From assembly GCA_014379065.1 (NCBI GenBank), contig JACMMM010000394.1:1-5499 (forward strand): 5,499 bases of DNA. Reading direction: 5' to 3'. The notes beneath the pieces are model-generated. The model ran no database searches, was not told where the DNA came from, and saw only the letters and a list, made by a program, of their open reading frames with translations. The stretch comes from Saprospiraceae bacterium (GTDB taxonomy: Bacteria; Bacteroidota; Bacteroidia; Chitinophagales; Saprospiraceae). This document shows positions 1 through 5,499 of this stretch, in pieces (positions within the stretch are counted from its first letter, which is position 1; every line of letters starts with the position of its first letter). The translations under genes were made by a program, and so were the position numbers.

Positions 1-2373
1 ATCGCCGGTATTGAGGCGGTCTTTCAGATAATATTGTATTGTGGCTATTTCAGGAGCATTTTGCCCGGCATAAGAACCCGTGCTTGGGAAGGCCGAACCG
101 TAATGCCCGCTGGTTACAGCAGCAGGGCGGGTGGGCAACAAGGCTGCGTCTTTTTGCAAAACATCAGAAGTGAGGCGGCGCAGAGGGGAAATATCGTCAA
201 TGATAAAAATCCCTCGTCCGTGCGTTGCAAGTATCAGATCGTTGGTTTTTGGATGAATAACAATATCGCGAACGGCCACGTATTCAGGCAATTTGGACTT
301 GTAAAGCACCCAACTTTGGCCGCCATCCGTGCTAATGTAAAGGCCGAATTCTGTGCCAAGAAAAAGGAGGTCGCGATTTTCAAAATCCTCCACAATAACG
401 TGGGCATAGCCTTGTAAGACCTTATCAGTACTGATATTGACCCAAGTTTTCCCACCGTCGGAAGATTTTGCTACGTAGGTTTTCATATCGCCGTAAGCAT
501 GATTGTCAAAGGTGGCATACACTACGTTGCGGTCAAATCGGCTAGGGGTCACGCGGCTCACCCAAGTTCCGGCAGGCACCCCGGCTATATTTTTGGAAAT
601 GAGTTCCCAGTGTTGGCCGCCATCGCGCGTCACCTGGATGTTGCCATCGTCAGTGCCCACAAAAATCAAATGCTCATCTATGGGCGAAGGTCCAATACTA
701 AAGATCGTGCAATGGTTTTCAGCGGAAGTATTGTCTACCGTCACGCCACCACTCTCGGCTTGTTTTTGCTTCTCTTTATTGTTTGTGGTCAAATCTGGTG
801 AAATTCGCTGCCAACTATGGCCACGATCGGTGGTTTTGAACAGATACTGTGCGCCGATATAGAGTGTTTTCGGATTTACAACACCCTTTACCAGTGGGGT
901 ATTCCAGTTCCAGCGGAATTTATCGTCGCCTTTAATGGGCTGGGGTTGAAGCAATTGTGATTGATTGGTGCGGGTATCCACTTTTGACACCTCCCCACCC
1001 TGGCTTTCACTAAAAACGATCGCGGGATCCATCGCATCCGGTTGCACCCAAAAACCGTCGCCGCCGCCTACGTTGTCCCAGTCCCGGTTTTCGATGCCGC
1101 CCGAACTTTGCGAAGGGCCACGCCAAGAGCCGTTGTCCTGCAAGCCGCCATATACATTGTAAGGCGATTTGTCGTCAATTTGAACATGATAGAATTGCGA
1201 CACGGGCAAGGTGTTGAGGTGCTTCCAAGTCACTCCCTGGTCGAGGCTCATGTAAACACCACCGTCAGTACCCAAGTACATGTGGCTGGTATTGTTTGGA
1301 TTGATCCAAAGTGCATGGTGATCTGAATGAACCCAGCCTCCTGCATTGGAGGCATCGCTGAAGGAATGTCCACCATCTACACTACTCGAAAAAGAATAGG
1401 CCGGACGGTACACCCGTTTTGGGTCTTTGGGATCTACCACCAAAGTACTGAAATAGAAAGGTCGAGCCGTCACGTTGTTGTTCGCACTTTGGTATTTCCA
1501 ACTTTCACCGCCATCGGCAGAAATGAGCAGGCTCGTTTTTTCGCTTTCTACAATGGCAAGTATATTGTCTGGAGCGCTGGGCGCGAGGGCGAGGGCAATA
1601 CGGCCAAACTCGCTGGTGGGTAGCCCAATCGTCAGTTTGCGCCAATTTTTGCCACCGTCCGTGCTTTTGTACAATGCGCTGCCGGGACCTCCCGAAACAA
1701 ACGAGTACGGTGTGCGACGGAATTGCCACATGGAAGCCAACAGCACATCGGGATTTCGGGGATCCATGATGATGTCGGCACAGCCCGTTTTTTCGTCGGT
1801 GTAGAGGATTTTTTGCCAAGTCTTGCCGCCATCGTTGCTTTTATAAAGGCCGCGATCGGGGCCGTCGCTCCAGAGTTTGCCGGGCACGGCTACATAAAGC
1901 GTGTTGGCATCGCTAGGGTGGAGGACGATTTTGGAAATGTGCTCGGAATTTTCAAAGCCCATGCGGGTCCAGTTTCGGCCCGCATCCGTCGTTTTGTAAA
2001 GGCCCAGTCCAATGGCAACGCTGTTGCGCATGTTGCTTTCGCCGGTGCCGACCCACACCGTTTCCGGTTTGTTTTGATCAATGGCAAGGCAGCCAATGCT
2101 TTGCGGGTATTTCTCAAAAACAGGCTCGAAAGTGAACCCTGCCGTAGTGGATTTCCACACGCCTCCGCCGGCAGTACCGATGTAAAGCGTTTTGGGGCTG
2201 CTATTCACACCTTCAATGGCTGAAATACGGCCACCCATAACGGCTGGCCCGATGCTCCGGGCCTCTACTGCGCCAAAAGTGGAAGACGAGAGGAGGGTTT
2301 GGGCGTTTGCAACAAAATTTAAACAGAAAAAAAGAAAGGAAAGGGGAAGTAGTTGTTTCATTTTCAAAGACAT
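1..2373 (-). CDS. Exported Asp-box (BNR/VPS10 sortilin-like) beta-propeller protein, C-terminus outside window
   Basis: The frame is open for 791 codons and runs off the left edge, so the 3' end is missing. A signal peptide is clear: MKQ, a hydrophobic core rich in Leu and Phe, then cleavage near ANA-QT (residue 25). Ten Asp boxes (S/T-x-D-x-G-x-x-W/F) have their Asp at residues 130, 181, 239, 287, 333, 378, 516, 584, 639 and 683, which marks multi-bladed propeller domains. Family-typical motifs include SIGPAVMGGRI (40-50), LGTDGGVY (367-374), GGLQDNGSW (409-417) and THGRGIF (717-723). Such proteins are usually called VPS10 domain-containing or glycosyl hydrolase (BNR) proteins and reach roughly 1000 residues. 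The fold is secure, but the activity is not; no catalytic pair like that of GH74 xyloglucanases can be assigned. A second in-frame ATG at 2361 gives a more standard MKQ start. The gene follows the upstream hydrolase-like gene by 17 nt and probably shares its mRNA. Confidence 0.9.
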   Translation of the reverse strand, partial: MSLKMKQLLPLSFLFFCLNFVANAQTLLSSSTFGAVEARSIGPAVMGGRISAIEGVNSSPKTLYIGTAGGGVWKSTTAGFTFEPVFEKYPQSIGCLAIDQNKPETVWVGTGESNMRNSVAIGLGLYKTTDAGRNWTRMGFENSEHISKIVLHPSDANTLYVAVPGKLWSDGPDRGLYKSNDGGKTWQKILYTDEKTGCADIIMDPRNPDVLLASMWQFRRTPYSFVSGGPGSALYKSTDGGKNWRKLTIGLPTSEFGRIALALAPSAPDNILAIVESEKTSLLISADGGESWKYQSANNNVTARPFYFSTLVVDPKDPKRVYRPAYSFSSSVDGGHSFSDASNAGGWVHSDHHALWINPNNTSHMYLGTDGGVYMSLDQGVTWKHLNTLPVSQFYHVQIDDKSPYNVYGGLQDNGSWRGPSQSSGGIENRDWDNVGGGDGFWVQPDAMDPAIVFSESQGGEVSKVDTRTNQSQLLQPQPIKGDDKFRWNWNTPLVKGVVNPKTLYIGAQYLFKTTDRGHSWQRISPDLTTNNKEKQKQAESGGVTVDNTSAENHCTIFSIGPSPIDEHLIFVGTDDGNIQVTRDGGQHWELISKNIAGVPAGTWVSRVTPSRFDRNVVYATFDNHAYGDMKTYVAKSSDGGKTWVNISTDKVLQGYAHVIVEDFENRDLLFLGTEFGLYISTDGGQSWVLYKSKLPEYVAVRDIVIHPKTNDLILATHGRGIFIIDDISPLRRLTSDVLQKDAALLPTRPAAVTSGHYGSAFPSTGSYAGQNAPEIATIQYYLKDRLNTGD

Positions 2374-2390
2374 AATTCAACATGGTTAGT
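2374..2390 (-). other. 17-nt operon junction between hydrolase-like and Asp-box genes
   Basis: Only 17 nt separate the TAA of the hydrolase-like gene (2393-2391) from the first ATG of the propeller gene at 2373. The gap is 29 nt if the second ATG at 2361 is used. It has no room for a terminator or a full promoter, so co-transcription is likely. No Shine-Dalgarno sequence is visible, as is usual in Bacteroidota. Confidence 0.65.
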
Positions 2391-4139
2391 TTAGTAAACG
2401 CACATTTTACACGCCGCTTCATAATGCCTGCTTTTGAATCTCAGGACATATATACCAGCTGGCAAATGACAAGTTTCCAGATCAATAAAATGAGACGCAG
2501 CCGCCAATTCACCTGCAACGAACTGCTGCAAAATCCTCCCTGAAGCGTCACACAATTCAAAAAAGCCCCTGCCCGCTTCGTTCAACACCAATTCAACCTG
2601 GATCAAATTTGCTGAGGCTTTTGTGTAGGCCCTGAATTTTTCGACCTTTTTCCCAGCTTCGTGGTTGGCTGTGGTGTTTGTTTTTGAAAAAATTTGGCAG
2701 CCCGAAGCCGCAACGATCACTGGGCTTGGAGCATCGGAGAGCGAAACCACCGACGGCGGGGGAACACCGTTTTGCCCCACCGGCCCGCCGCCACTCGTTT
2801 CGATCTCAAACCAATCACCGGCTGGAAGGCCGTAGGAAATTGGGGTGTCTGCTGTGTTGCACAGCACCATGCCTTGAGCGTAGTCGCGCCGCCAAAGCGA
2901 TTCCCAGCCACTTCCTGCTACCCGGAGTGCGTCGAGATGCGTTGGGATGGGCGATTGTTCGCCGAGGTCAATCTCGTATTCCGGCCACCAGCTCACGTCG
3001 CCTGCCTGGATGTTCAAATAGGAGTTTTCGTTTTTTACCAGCATGTACATTCCCGTTCTCCGCAGGCGCTCAGCTGCTCCGCTTGCGTACCATTGCGCTA
3101 TAAGTGCTTTGCCGCGCCCCGTAAGGTGGCGCACCGATCGGTCGAGGGTCAACCACATATCGAAGCCAGTATAGTCGCCAAACCCTTCCATCATGGCGCC
3201 GTCCACGGTTTCGCCATTGGCATCGCCATCAAGCCAAATTGGGTCGTAAACAGTGGTCACCAGCTGGTCAACATTTGGCATCACAAGGTAATCGTTTGCC
3301 CCTGCGTGAAAATCAGTGTACAGTTTTTGAAAATAGGGTAAATAATGCTGGTTTTGCCACGGCGCAAATGCATCCGGGCTGGGGAACTGCCCAACAAAAC
3401 CCACAGGCCCGTGGGGTGCCTGCCACCAATTAAACCCAGTGGGGTCGTTGCTTCTCGGGTGGTAGAAATAAGCATAAGTTTCCACCGCCACGTCAAAGAA
3501 AGTGCCTTCGTTCTGATTGCCTTTCATCCATGAGATGGTTGTTTCAGACTGGTACTTGCGCCAGTTGGCATCCGCCAGATTCATGAGCCAATATGGGTCG
3601 TGATGCCAAACCCGGTGTGCTTGGTCTGGCAGGTCGTAATGCTGAAACATCTGTTCAAATGAAGGGCTGCCTTCCGCAATGCCCTGAACCGCCAACCAAG
3701 GCTGAAAATGGGTAGCGTATTCACCTACATAGCCTGCTGGCGTGACGACACCGATTGGATTTTCGCCGGGATTGCCATGCGGGAGCGGGCAGTCGGCATT
3801 GTCGGCGGGATTTAACCCAACCGCAAGGTGATAGCTCAGGCACAGAAAATTGGAATTGAACTGCCGAAACTGTCCCACTTGGTTGGCAAAAATTTTCTGT
3901 GTGCCCACATAGTTTTGCGCAGCAAATTCGACCTGAGCCGCGCTTACCCAGTTTGGCACGATCTGGTCAGACCAGACCAAATTCCAACGTTTGGTGGAGG
4001 GTAAAAAACGCCCACCGTCAAGGCTGATAGCGTAGGGCGAAGGTGTTGTTCCGCCGGGCGGCCAAGTTGGGCTTTGACAAAAGGCAAGGGCAGAGCAAAG
4101 CAAGGAAACGAATGTTAACAACTTCCGTCCTGTCATCAT
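2391..4139 (-). CDS. Secreted putative glycoside hydrolase-like protein with T9SS C-terminal sorting domain
   Basis: This is a complete 582-residue protein. Residues 1-22 form a Sec signal peptide (GRKLL, then a Leu/Ser/Ala core). LAFC at 18-21 is not a lipobox because Phe precedes the Cys. Residues about 35-420 look like a TIM-barrel hydrolase. DPYWLMNLADANWRKY (181-196) leads into a strand GTFFDV (212-217), and VDGAMMEGFG lies at 312-321, so D216 and E318 are candidate acidic catalytic residues by position only. The pattern recalls the hypothetical glycosyl hydrolase GHL15-type families; this is recognition from memory, not a search. Residues about 421-480 (GMVLCNTADTPISYGLP onward) resemble the beta-sandwich that often follows such barrels. 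Residues about 500-582 resemble a T9SS type A sorting domain: VELVLNEAGRGFFELCDASGR, then LPAGIYVLRF. Secretion by T9SS to the surface or medium is therefore inferred. The substrate is unknown. ATG codons lie at 4139 and 4136, with no Shine-Dalgarno sequence. Confidence 0.85.
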   Translation of the reverse strand: MMTGRKLLTFVSLLCSALAFCQSPTWPPGGTTPSPYAISLDGGRFLPSTKRWNLVWSDQIVPNWVSAAQVEFAAQNYVGTQKIFANQVGQFRQFNSNFLCLSYHLAVGLNPADNADCPLPHGNPGENPIGVVTPAGYVGEYATHFQPWLAVQGIAEGSPSFEQMFQHYDLPDQAHRVWHHDPYWLMNLADANWRKYQSETTISWMKGNQNEGTFFDVAVETYAYFYHPRSNDPTGFNWWQAPHGPVGFVGQFPSPDAFAPWQNQHYLPYFQKLYTDFHAGANDYLVMPNVDQLVTTVYDPIWLDGDANGETVDGAMMEGFGDYTGFDMWLTLDRSVRHLTGRGKALIAQWYASGAAERLRRTGMYMLVKNENSYLNIQAGDVSWWPEYEIDLGEQSPIPTHLDALRVAGSGWESLWRRDYAQGMVLCNTADTPISYGLPAGDWFEIETSGGGPVGQNGVPPPSVVSLSDAPSPVIVAASGCQIFSKTNTTANHEAGKKVEKFRAYTKASANLIQVELVLNEAGRGFFELCDASGRILQQFVAGELAAASHFIDLETCHLPAGIYVLRFKSRHYEAACKMCVY

Positions 4140-4191
4140 AAATAATGGGCAGATCTAAGTGTTGAAAAAGCAGATAAAGATCCCTAAAAGA

Positions 4192-4281
4192 GATGAGGGT
4201 TGATAAGGTTGATTTTTTGAGCCCCAAAGCGATCATGACCTTCTTTTTAGGGCAAAACATCAACTTACATCAACCCCCATC
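4192..4281 (-). terminator. Long imperfect stem-loop, probable terminator of the LolA-like gene
   Basis: Read as minus-strand RNA, 4281-4269 pairs with 4204-4192 (13 pairs, one G-U). Then 4264-4259 pairs with 4213-4208 (6), 4257-4254 with 4218-4215 (4) and 4253-4246 with 4228-4221 (8, one G-U). The loop is 17 nt (4245-4229), and small internal loops separate the blocks. Both imperfect pairs are G-U on the minus strand but A-C on the plus strand, so the structure fits an RNA read in the direction of the flanking genes. The stem begins 51 nt after the LolA-like stop and is followed at once by UCUUUU (4191-4186), a short U-rich tract. A terminator is the simplest reading. An attenuator or mRNA-stabilising element for the next gene, which starts at 4139, is possible. 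Confidence 0.55.
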
Positions 4282-4332
4282 AATAATGAACCTCCGTTCG
4301 TTCCGAGCTTGTCTGGTCAATTTGGCAGGCGT

Positions 4333-5058
4333 TTACTTGGTAGGAATCTCAAACACCTTCATATCCACCATCGGGTTTACCGCAATAGAAGTTACTGTAA
4401 CGGTAGAACCACCCATATTCGGGTCAGCTTGCTGGATGGTAAAAGGAAATACCAGACCATCCTGATTTTTAAAATTGGAATAGACCATAGCCGTTTCCGT
4501 TTGTTTGCCGTCCACTTCTTCTACGCGGATGTTCTTGATCTCGTAGAATGTTTTGGGGTCGAAGAAGGAGTATTCTGAGCGCTTATCCCCCTTGTTGATT
4601 TTGATTTTGATGGCTTCCGTGCCGTCCACATCTTCTGTGCCAACGTACTCAACCGTGTAGCCTTTTGCTTTGTAGCCAACGAGTGAACCGTCCACGTCGG
4701 TCATGTCTTTCATGGCCTTTACTTGGTCAGCAGTGAGTGGCTCGGGATCCATTTGGTTCATAAATGGGTTGGTTGCCCAGCCAGCAGCACCGTTTATCAC
4801 GGTGGTTTGGGTCATGCCCATCACCGATACGTCCATACGGAGGGATTTGTCGCGCACAGCCAGCATGTTCATCACAATGGACATACCGGGGGCACCATCA
4901 GCAGAGATTTTGGCTTCCGATTTCACTGCTTCGACCTTGGTCCATTTGTCGCCACCAATGGCAGCAATGTGTTTGGCTACGATTTCTTCGGCATTTTGCG
5001 CCTGCGCGAAACCCGTGAAAAAGAGAAGGAGTCCTGCAAAAGAGAGCGTTTTTTTCAT
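4333..5058 (-). CDS. Exported LolA/LppX-fold 'outer membrane lipoprotein-sorting'-like protein
   Basis: The protein has 241 residues from the ATG at 5058. This start puts a standard signal peptide first: MKK, core LSFAGLLLFFTGF, cleavage near AQA-QN at 20/21. The frame stays open upstream to 5181 (with ATGs at 5181 and 5094), but the extra 41 residues look unlike protein and would bury the signal peptide. The mature part begins with AEEIVAKHIAAIGG, followed by repeated beta-strands, GWATNPFM (93-100), DPEPLTADQVKAMKD (104-118), YTVEYVGTEDVDGTEAIKIKI (134-154) and GLVFPFTI (201-208). This matches the Bacteroidota family of about 240 residues annotated as outer membrane lipoprotein-sorting protein, with the half-barrel fold of LolA. 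It has no lipobox Cys, so it should be a soluble periplasmic or secreted protein. Whether it carries lipoproteins is unproven; the annotation rests on fold similarity. It ends 193 nt before the next minus-strand gene and appears to be a single-gene unit. Confidence 0.88.
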   Translation of the reverse strand: MKKTLSFAGLLLFFTGFAQAQNAEEIVAKHIAAIGGDKWTKVEAVKSEAKISADGAPGMSIVMNMLAVRDKSLRMDVSVMGMTQTTVINGAAGWATNPFMNQMDPEPLTADQVKAMKDMTDVDGSLVGYKAKGYTVEYVGTEDVDGTEAIKIKINKGDKRSEYSFFDPKTFYEIKNIRVEEVDGKQTETAMVYSNFKNQDGLVFPFTIQQADPNMGGSTVTVTSIAVNPMVDMKVFEIPTK

Positions 5059-5115
5059 CGTTGTTGATATTGAATTTGGAAATGTTTTTGCCATGGTGGC
5101 GCGTTTTTTCGGCTG

Positions 5116-5149
5116 CAAAGGAACGAATAGAACTCCATCAGCCGTCAAA
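5116..5149 (-). promoter_or_regulatory. Candidate Bacteroidota-type promoter of the LolA-like gene
   Basis: On the minus strand a TTTG (5149-5146) lies 22 nt before TTCCTTTG (5123-5116). The known Bacteroidota pattern is a TTTG or TTG at -33, about 17-23 nt, then TAnnTTTG at -7. The -7 box here differs only in T for A at position two. It would give a leader of roughly 50 nt before the ATG at 5058. The motif is short, so a chance match cannot be excluded. Confidence 0.35.
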
Positions 5150-5266
5150 AAATTAGATAAGTAATCATGAGCAGAGGACAAATGAGCGCGTTATCGAACA
5201 CTAACCATTCCTGATTGCCCAAAAGAAATGTATTTTGAAAAAGGTAGACATTGCTAATTTTCCTTG

Positions 5267-5290
5267 GAATTGGCCTAAAAATACCAATTC
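5267..5290. repeat. Perfect 7-bp inverted repeat in the divergent intergenic region
   Basis: GAATTGG (5267-5273) and CCAATTC (5284-5290) are exact inverted copies separated by the A/T-rich 10 nt CCTAAAAATA. It lies 209 nt upstream of the LolA-like start and 85 nt upstream of the synthase start. It could be an operator or a small hairpin; no U-tract follows, so it is not a terminator. Confidence 0.5.
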
Positions 5291-5340
5291 TCCCCAACTT
5301 TCCGGGCAAACCAATGTTCCCAACCTGAATTTTCCTCCCC

Positions 5341-5370
5341 TTGCCCCTGAGGTTTCTTAGGTTTGCCCCT
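5341..5370 (+). repeat. Nested short direct repeats upstream of the polyprenyl synthase start
   Basis: TTGCCCCT occurs at 5341-5348 and again at 5363-5370, exactly 22 nt apart, about two helical turns. Between them AGGTTT occurs at 5350-5355 and 5359-5364. The second copies overlap the candidate -7 box. This spacing would suit a protein bound to one DNA face, but the repeats are short. Confidence 0.5.
5358..5365 (+). promoter_or_regulatory. Candidate -7 box (exact TAnnTTTG) of the polyprenyl synthase gene
   Basis: TAGGTTTG matches the Bacteroidota -7 consensus exactly and ends 9 nt before the ATG at 5375. Transcription would then start within a few bases of the ATG, giving an almost leaderless mRNA. 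No good TTTG lies at the expected -33 position; the only nearby TTG, at 5341-5343, is 14 nt away and too close. The box also overlaps the short direct repeats at 5341-5370. Confidence 0.3.
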
Positions 5371-5374
5371 CGCC

Positions 5375-5499
5375 ATGTCCTTAGATACAATCAAACGACC
5401 CATCGCTGCCGAGCTCGACACTTTCGAGTTGCGCTTCCGCGACGCTATGCGGAGCAACGTTCCGCTTCTGGACAAAATTACCTGGTATATTGTACAGCG
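5375..5499 (+). CDS. Polyprenyl (octaprenyl-type) diphosphate synthase, N-terminal fragment
   Basis: Only the first 41 codons plus two bases lie in the window. The peptide begins MSLDTIKRPIAAELDTFE and continues FRDAMRSNVPLLDKITWYIVQ. It closely resembles the N-terminus of Bacteroidota polyprenyl synthetases, where a similar helix with a VPLLD motif and ITxYIV precedes the R-KGKQMRP segment of the active site. The enzyme family condenses isopentenyl diphosphate onto an allylic primer to make the long prenyl chain used for menaquinone; it is cytosolic or loosely membrane-associated. The DDxxD motifs that would prove it lie beyond the edge. The start at 5375 is supported by the match of the MSLD start to the family. 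The gene is transcribed away from the LolA-like gene. Confidence 0.82.
   Translation, partial: MSLDTIKRPIAAELDTFELRFRDAMRSNVPLLDKITWYIVQ

Larger units (their letters stand above)
5059..5374. other. Divergent intergenic region without a supported gene
   Basis: This 316-nt stretch separates the LolA-like gene (leftward) from the polyprenyl synthase gene (rightward). It is A/T-rich in its middle and holds the two candidate promoter elements, the inverted repeat at 5267-5290 and the direct repeats at 5341-5370. The minus-strand frame 5145-5390 (81 codons) overlaps the synthase start and resembles no family I know, so I treat it as noncoding. I saw no tRNA or other RNA gene. Confidence 0.7.

Noticed and set aside
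1723..2223. Plus-strand open frame of 166 codons inside the Asp-box gene
   Set aside because: It is antisense to a well-supported coding frame with signal peptide and ten repeats. Its translation shows no recognisable domain.
2694..3341. Plus-strand open frame of 215 codons inside the hydrolase-like gene
   Set aside because: It is a shadow of the minus-strand gene, rich in Arg, His and Cys, with no family resemblance and no signal of its own.
4074..4139. Lipoprotein signal for the hydrolase-like protein (LAFC)
   Set aside because: The residue before Cys is Phe, not Gly, Ala or Ser, so a type I signal peptide is more likely.
4225..4256. Candidate promoter for the hydrolase-like gene: TTTG, 20 nt, TCGCTTTG on the minus strand
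   Set aside because: Both boxes lie inside the arms of the long hairpin, and the -7 box departs from consensus. The hairpin explains these bases better. No other good promoter was seen between 4140 and 4190.
4192..4281. The inverted repeat as a miniature transposable element
   Set aside because: The 13-nt ends would suit one, but no target-site duplication is visible at the flanks, and the pairing continues to the centre like a hairpin. Genome copies cannot be checked here.
4703..5164. Plus-strand open frame of 153 codons opposite the LolA-like gene
   Set aside because: It is antisense to a clear family member. Its apparent hydrophobic patches come from the complement of the signal peptide and strand codons.
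5059..5181. N-terminal extension of the LolA-like protein from the ATG at 5181 or 5094
   Set aside because: The extension would place 41 or 12 non-family residues before a perfect signal peptide, and it covers the candidate promoter.
5145..5390. Minus-strand open frame of 81 codons in the divergent intergenic region
   Set aside because: It overlaps the start of the polyprenyl synthase gene and the candidate regulatory elements, and its translation matches no family I recognise.

Overview
The window looks like a chromosomal segment of a Bacteroidota bacterium, possibly of the Saprospiria/Chitinophagia type; the lineage is inferred, not shown. The evidence is a protein with a C-terminal tail of the type IX secretion (T9SS) kind, Sec signal peptides ending in AQAQ- or ANAQ-like motifs, no Shine-Dalgarno sequences before the starts, a TAnnTTTG-type -7 box, and two families typical of the phylum: the Asp-box 'VPS10/sortilin-like' exoprotein and the 240-residue LolA-like protein. 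Base composition is moderate and even. No mobile element, CRISPR array, tRNA or rRNA was seen.

Layout, right to left. At the right edge a plus-strand gene begins (5375 to beyond 5499). It is the N-terminus of a polyprenyl diphosphate synthase. A divergent intergenic region of 316 nt (5059-5374) separates it from a minus-strand gene (5058-4333) for a small exported LolA/LppX-fold protein. Next comes a 193-nt spacer that holds a long imperfect inverted repeat (4192-4281), probably a strong terminator for the LolA-like gene. The minus-strand gene 4139-2391 encodes a 582-residue secreted protein. It resembles hypothetical TIM-barrel glycoside hydrolases and carries a T9SS-type C-terminal domain. 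After only 17 nt, the minus-strand gene 2373 to beyond 1 encodes a large exported beta-propeller with ten Asp-box repeats; its C-terminus lies outside the window.

The two large secreted proteins are probably co-transcribed. Together they suggest an extracellular or cell-surface function, perhaps polysaccharide-related, but no substrate can be read from the sequence. The LolA-like protein and the prenyl synthase are envelope and isoprenoid functions with no evident link to that pair. The open reading frames on the strand opposite the three minus-strand genes appear to be shadows. The most notable items are the poorly characterised hydrolase-like protein, its pairing with the propeller, and the long hairpin between the transcription units. 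I found no convincing evidence for a wholly new system.
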